From Linanthus parryae (taxonomy: Eukaryota; Streptophyta; Magnoliopsida; Ericales; Polemoniaceae), in the NCBI GenBank assembly GCA_023055425.1, contig JALGPY010000003.1:76483491-76547490 (forward strand): 64,000 nucleotides of DNA, read 5' to 3'. How positions within the stretch are numbered: the stretch's first letter is position 1; each line of letters begins with the position of its first letter. The translations under genes were made by a program, and so were the position numbers. Under the pieces are notes generated by a model. It was not told where the DNA came from. It made no database searches and saw nothing but the letters and a program-made list of their open reading frames with translations. This document shows, piece by piece, positions 61,252 through 64,000 of this stretch.

Positions 61252-61878
61252 TGTAGATAGTTCTTTCTGAGCTGACAGATCTTGGCCACGTGGCAACCAT
61301 CCAGCACACCATATTGTGCTCCACACACACTGGATCACCAGCCGAGCTGATCCATGTGGGGGCTGCGAGACAGAGCCCTCGCATACCACCACACGGGACT
61401 TGTAGGGACTTAGTGGTTTGGAGGCTAGAGTAAGCCCTGTCGCGTGCGAGCCAAGCCCGCACGCGACCTTTAGTAACTGTTTTGAGAGATTTATGGCACG
61501 AGCTCCATAAACCCGGTCAATCCGGTCAAACCCGGTCAACCTCATAACGGTTCCGGTATTCGCGCACAACGTGCTGTAACGGTCCCTATATACTCGGACG
61601 AACGCGCCGTTATGGTTAAGCTAATTAAGCCGCCATCAATGGGCGCATTAACCACACTACAACGGTCACGTTCTCTGCTATATATAGGACGTTAACCTTT
61701 CCATACAAAGGAGAACACACTTGCCATACGCGGAAGCTCTGCCAAACCTCTGTCTCTCTCTCAGACATTGCTACTGCCTTACTCTCTCCCTACACACAAC
61801 CCCACTCTTCCTGTGCGATCTCTGATCCTCTACATACGGTGTACATGGAGGTCTCCCCGCCGGAATCTCTTGTGCACA
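61252..61878 (+). repeat. 3' LTR of the Tat element
   Basis: Same length as the 5' copy with 7 substitutions and no indels (about 98.9% identity). TATA box at 61679-61686. Followed by ACAAT (61879-61883). Confidence 0.93.
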
Positions 61879-62203
61879 ACAATCTGGATGAAAATGAGGA
61901 ATTTGTAAGAAATGAGTTTAATGTGCAAAAATGTTAATCTGAATATCTTCATGCATTTATGTGGATACGATTGTGCATTTGTGTTCTGTGTGGTTTTGAC
62001 AAGAATTGGGAGCTCGAGAATCAAGGTGTAGCATGAAGACGAACTCCAGAAGAAAAATAACTCGCAAAGGAATGGGATAATTGAAGAAAGAAGAAGGTAA
62101 ATGCACTGTTGCGGAGCTGATCGCAAGATCGAGAGGAGTTGATCGCATGATCATGGTAAATAAGGATGCAACCAAGGTGTTCTGATCGCACCATCAGAAT
62201 ACC
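61879..62203. other. flank between the Tat and copia elements
   Basis: Starts with the ACAAT target copy. Contains three TGATCGCA-type phrases at about 62117-62200, two of which form small hairpins (TGATCGCATGATCA; CTGATCGCACCATCAG). I do not recognise a gene, and could not match it to the interrupted LINE. Confidence 0.4.
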
Positions 62204-63032
62204 AGTTGGAATAGATTCCCTAGAGCCAATCTTATTTTTGTATGAACATTATTTTGGCTAGAATAATCATTGTATCATTTATGGAGATATCTAATATAAT
62301 GAAGTCCTTAGATTACAGTGGGTTGTTTATCTTAAAAATCCCTAGTCAATTATATTGATTAACATGACGATCAACTATAGACTAGTATGTAGGTAGATTG
62401 ATATGGAGATAGCAAGTCTAGCACATGGGTATGCATTAGGGGTAATGGAATACTGGATTGACCCACCACGAGAAGGCTACATACAAGTTATGTGAAGTCA
62501 CAAGTGCTTCTCGTACCGACAATGGTATTGTGGTCCTTAGACTTGAAGTCACTAGATACTCTAGTTGTGAAATATCATGCTTTGATATTATCAAACGTTG
62601 TGCCTTAACCGAGTAACTATAAAGGTAGTTATCAAGCATGATAAGAAGCAAGCTTAGAGATGGTAGTGATGTAGATAGGAATTGTTCCTCCCACGTAGCG
62701 AGAGCAAATAGCCGCGGCCACTCGAGGGGTAGTGCTTATAGAATGTCTGGCCAGACTCAGATAAATCAATATATAATATTGATGTTATCAAGATGTATAA
62801 GACTGTTCCCAAGATTGAGAAACTATGGATTGGATACACGAGTGTGACTTGTATGTCTCGTGTCCGATCCGGATATGGAGAAAAAGGGATAATACAATCC
62901 GGATATCCAATCCTAGCTTATTTTCGCATAAGCGTGTCATAATTGTTATCACAATTGAGAGAGAACAGAGCAAGGAGACAGAACAACACTAGGGTCGAAC
63001 CCCTAGTGCCATCCGCCTCGTACTCGTCGGCC

Positions 63033-63057
63033 ACCAAAGAGGCGCGACCTCTTTGGT
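63033..63057 (+). promoter_or_regulatory. LTR hairpin of the right-hand copia element
   Basis: ACCAAAGAGG-CGCGA-CCTCTTTGGT: 10-bp stem, between a GTCGGCC block and a TTTTGCGTGAT block. The minus-strand copia LTRs carry a different stem (CACCAAGG/CCTTGGTG) with the same 5-base loop size between the same two blocks. Confidence 0.75.
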
Positions 63058-63239
63058 CCTCGTTTTGCGTGATATTCTTCTTCCTCCTTCTTCCCTAGCA
63101 AGCACAAATGCGTAAACTAAGGTACACATGAGTTTCTTCCCTTACCATCGTTATGACGTCTAGTCCTGTGATCCTTGGAGGGTCTTGAACGGAGTTAATT
63201 TTATTTATTCCGCAGCGTAATCCGTATCAAAACCTACAG

Positions 63240-63253
63240 TGGTATCAGAGCCA
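63240..63253 (+). promoter_or_regulatory. primer-binding site (initiator tRNA-Met type)
   Basis: TGGTATCAGAGCCA one base after the LTR end; this marks the LTR as a 5' LTR in plus orientation. Confidence 0.88.
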
Positions 63254-64000
63254 CAGGTCGTAGTGCATAACGTGGTTTATGTGTTACTGTTGTTAGTTTT
63301 ACACCAATATTATGATTTATCGCGTAAAACTTTAATTGGCATAATGATGCAAACTAAATTAGATTCAGAAAAGAATGATCTATTTTTATATATGATGTAA
63401 AGATTAGTGCATTGGGATCACATATGATGTGAATTTTTGGATCTTGAAAACTAGGGTTTGGACACAAATTGGAAAAGGGGTTTTCTCAATTCGGAAACAA
63501 GCAAACAAAGAAGGAAGAGGAAGGAAACAAGCTAGGTCCGAAATCCTAGTCCGTCCGTCCCCTTCCTTGCGCGGAAAGCAATCCACGGCCAAGGTCCGGG
63601 CCGGCTTAGCGCGCGGCTTGGCCGCGTGGGCTAGGGCCGACCGGCCCAAGGCCTTGTGGCGGTTCATTAGGGGTTCGGCCAAAGGGGTTTGGTGGGCCTC
63701 TTCGACCGTTTTGACCCTAGTACATCCAAAAATCAACTAAAATTGACCAAGCGCGTTAAAATTGGATTTTAATTGTATTATGTGCTTTTGCATGGTGATT
63801 GGATATGGCCTTAGATGTGGATGTTGTGAATGTTTATTTTTGTGGTTTGGTTTTATTGTAATAATTAATTAATTAGGCTTTACGGCCTGCGAGCCGGTAT
63901 TCTCCTCAAGTTGTGAGGTCTCTCTACTTAGTATAGATGCTATATAGTATGAGATACATTAGATGATAGTCAAGACTTGGAGAAGAAGCCTAAAGAATTA

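Larger units (their letters stand above)
49331..61878 (+). mobile_element. Tat-type Ty3/gypsy element, complete ends, RT/RNase H deleted, antisense gene
   Basis: Two 627-bp LTRs (49331-49957 and 61252-61878) differ at 7 positions, and ACAAT flanks both ends exactly. Between them: primer-site region, gag-protease with an amber codon, integrase, a 54/56-bp tandem array, then 5 kb carrying a spliced gene on the opposite strand, and a polypurine tract. Missing RT and RNase H make it non-autonomous; young LTRs show that it moved anyway, presumably with proteins from a relative. Extra antisense ORFs and tandem arrays downstream of pol are known in the Tat lineage (Ogre, Retand, Grande relatives), which supports the placement. 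Confidence 0.92.
62204..64000 (+). mobile_element. Ty1/copia element, 5' LTR and leader (continues beyond window)
   Basis: LTR from about 62204 (GTTGGAATAG, first base or two altered) to CCTACA at 63238; it is related throughout to the minus-strand copia LTRs at 27-31.8 kb. Primer site TGGTATCAGAGCCA at 63240-63253 complements the 3' end of initiator tRNA-Met, as usual for plant copia. 63254-64000 is untranslated leader; the ORFs at 63404-63740 run through low-complexity GC-rich text and show no gag features. Gag and pol must lie to the right. Confidence 0.88.

Noticed and set aside
63240..63253. tRNA-Met gene fragment
   Set aside because: Only the 14-base primer-binding complement next to an LTR is present, with no tRNA fold around it.
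63404..63740. Overlapping ORFs of 103 and 110 codons in the copia leader
   Set aside because: Both strands are open through GC-rich leader sequence; no gag motif, and gag is expected further right.

Overview
This window is nuclear DNA of a flowering plant, probably a eudicot; I cannot name the species. The evidence is one spliced protein-kinase gene surrounded by nested, mostly decayed plant transposable elements: Ty3/gypsy of the Athila and Tat types, Ty1/copia, LINEs, a hAT relic, and PIF/Harbinger-like and other MITEs.

Layout. 1-11715 is the 3' three quarters of an Athila-type element (A): gag, protease-RT-RNase H-integrase, an Athila ORF3, a long 3' untranslated tract and a 1626-bp 3' LTR. 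It appears to be inserted just upstream of the polypurine tract of a related Athila element (B), of which only the last 52 internal bases and the LTR (11768-13445) are visible. 13.4-27 kb is old debris: an LTR-like relic, a copia pol tail, a MITE and a hAT/DUF659 transposase relic. 27030-31774 is a minus-strand copia element with an internal deletion that fuses its 5' LTR to integrase. 32445-36818 is an LTR element with no recognised coding capacity whose second LTR was split by a LINE. 37666-44638 is the only host gene, a six-exon receptor-like cytoplasmic kinase (410 aa), whose two large introns hold repeats. 46050-47162 is a PIF/Harbinger-like element. 47.2-49.3 kb is the 5' part of a LINE, interrupted by a young 12.5-kb Tat-type element (49331-61878, perfect ACAAT target duplication, 7 LTR differences in 627 bp). 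The window ends in the 5' LTR, primer-binding site and leader of a plus-strand copia element.

Two observations stand out. First, the Tat element has lost reverse transcriptase and RNase H, yet carries on its opposite strand a five-exon gene (60514 down to 56218) for a plant mobile domain (PMD)-like protein. All four introns have GT-AG borders and consistent phases, giving 1327 codons including the stop, with two internal in-frame stops. Second, both Athila LTRs carry an array of short inverted repeats with TGCGT/ACGCA arms that ends about 80 bp before the TATA box. The repeat units differ between the two LTRs but the arms and the position are kept. Element A has a second such array inside the element, followed by a TATA-like box, ahead of ORF3. 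Several hairpins (next to the Athila polypurine tract, in the Athila leader, in the copia LTR) are kept between diverged copies, two of them by paired changes.

How the parts interact: every retroelement here shows at least one break (frameshift, stop codon or deletion) in the part visible, so recent movement, as for the Tat element, implies proteins supplied in trans. The kinase gene is intact at the level of its exons.
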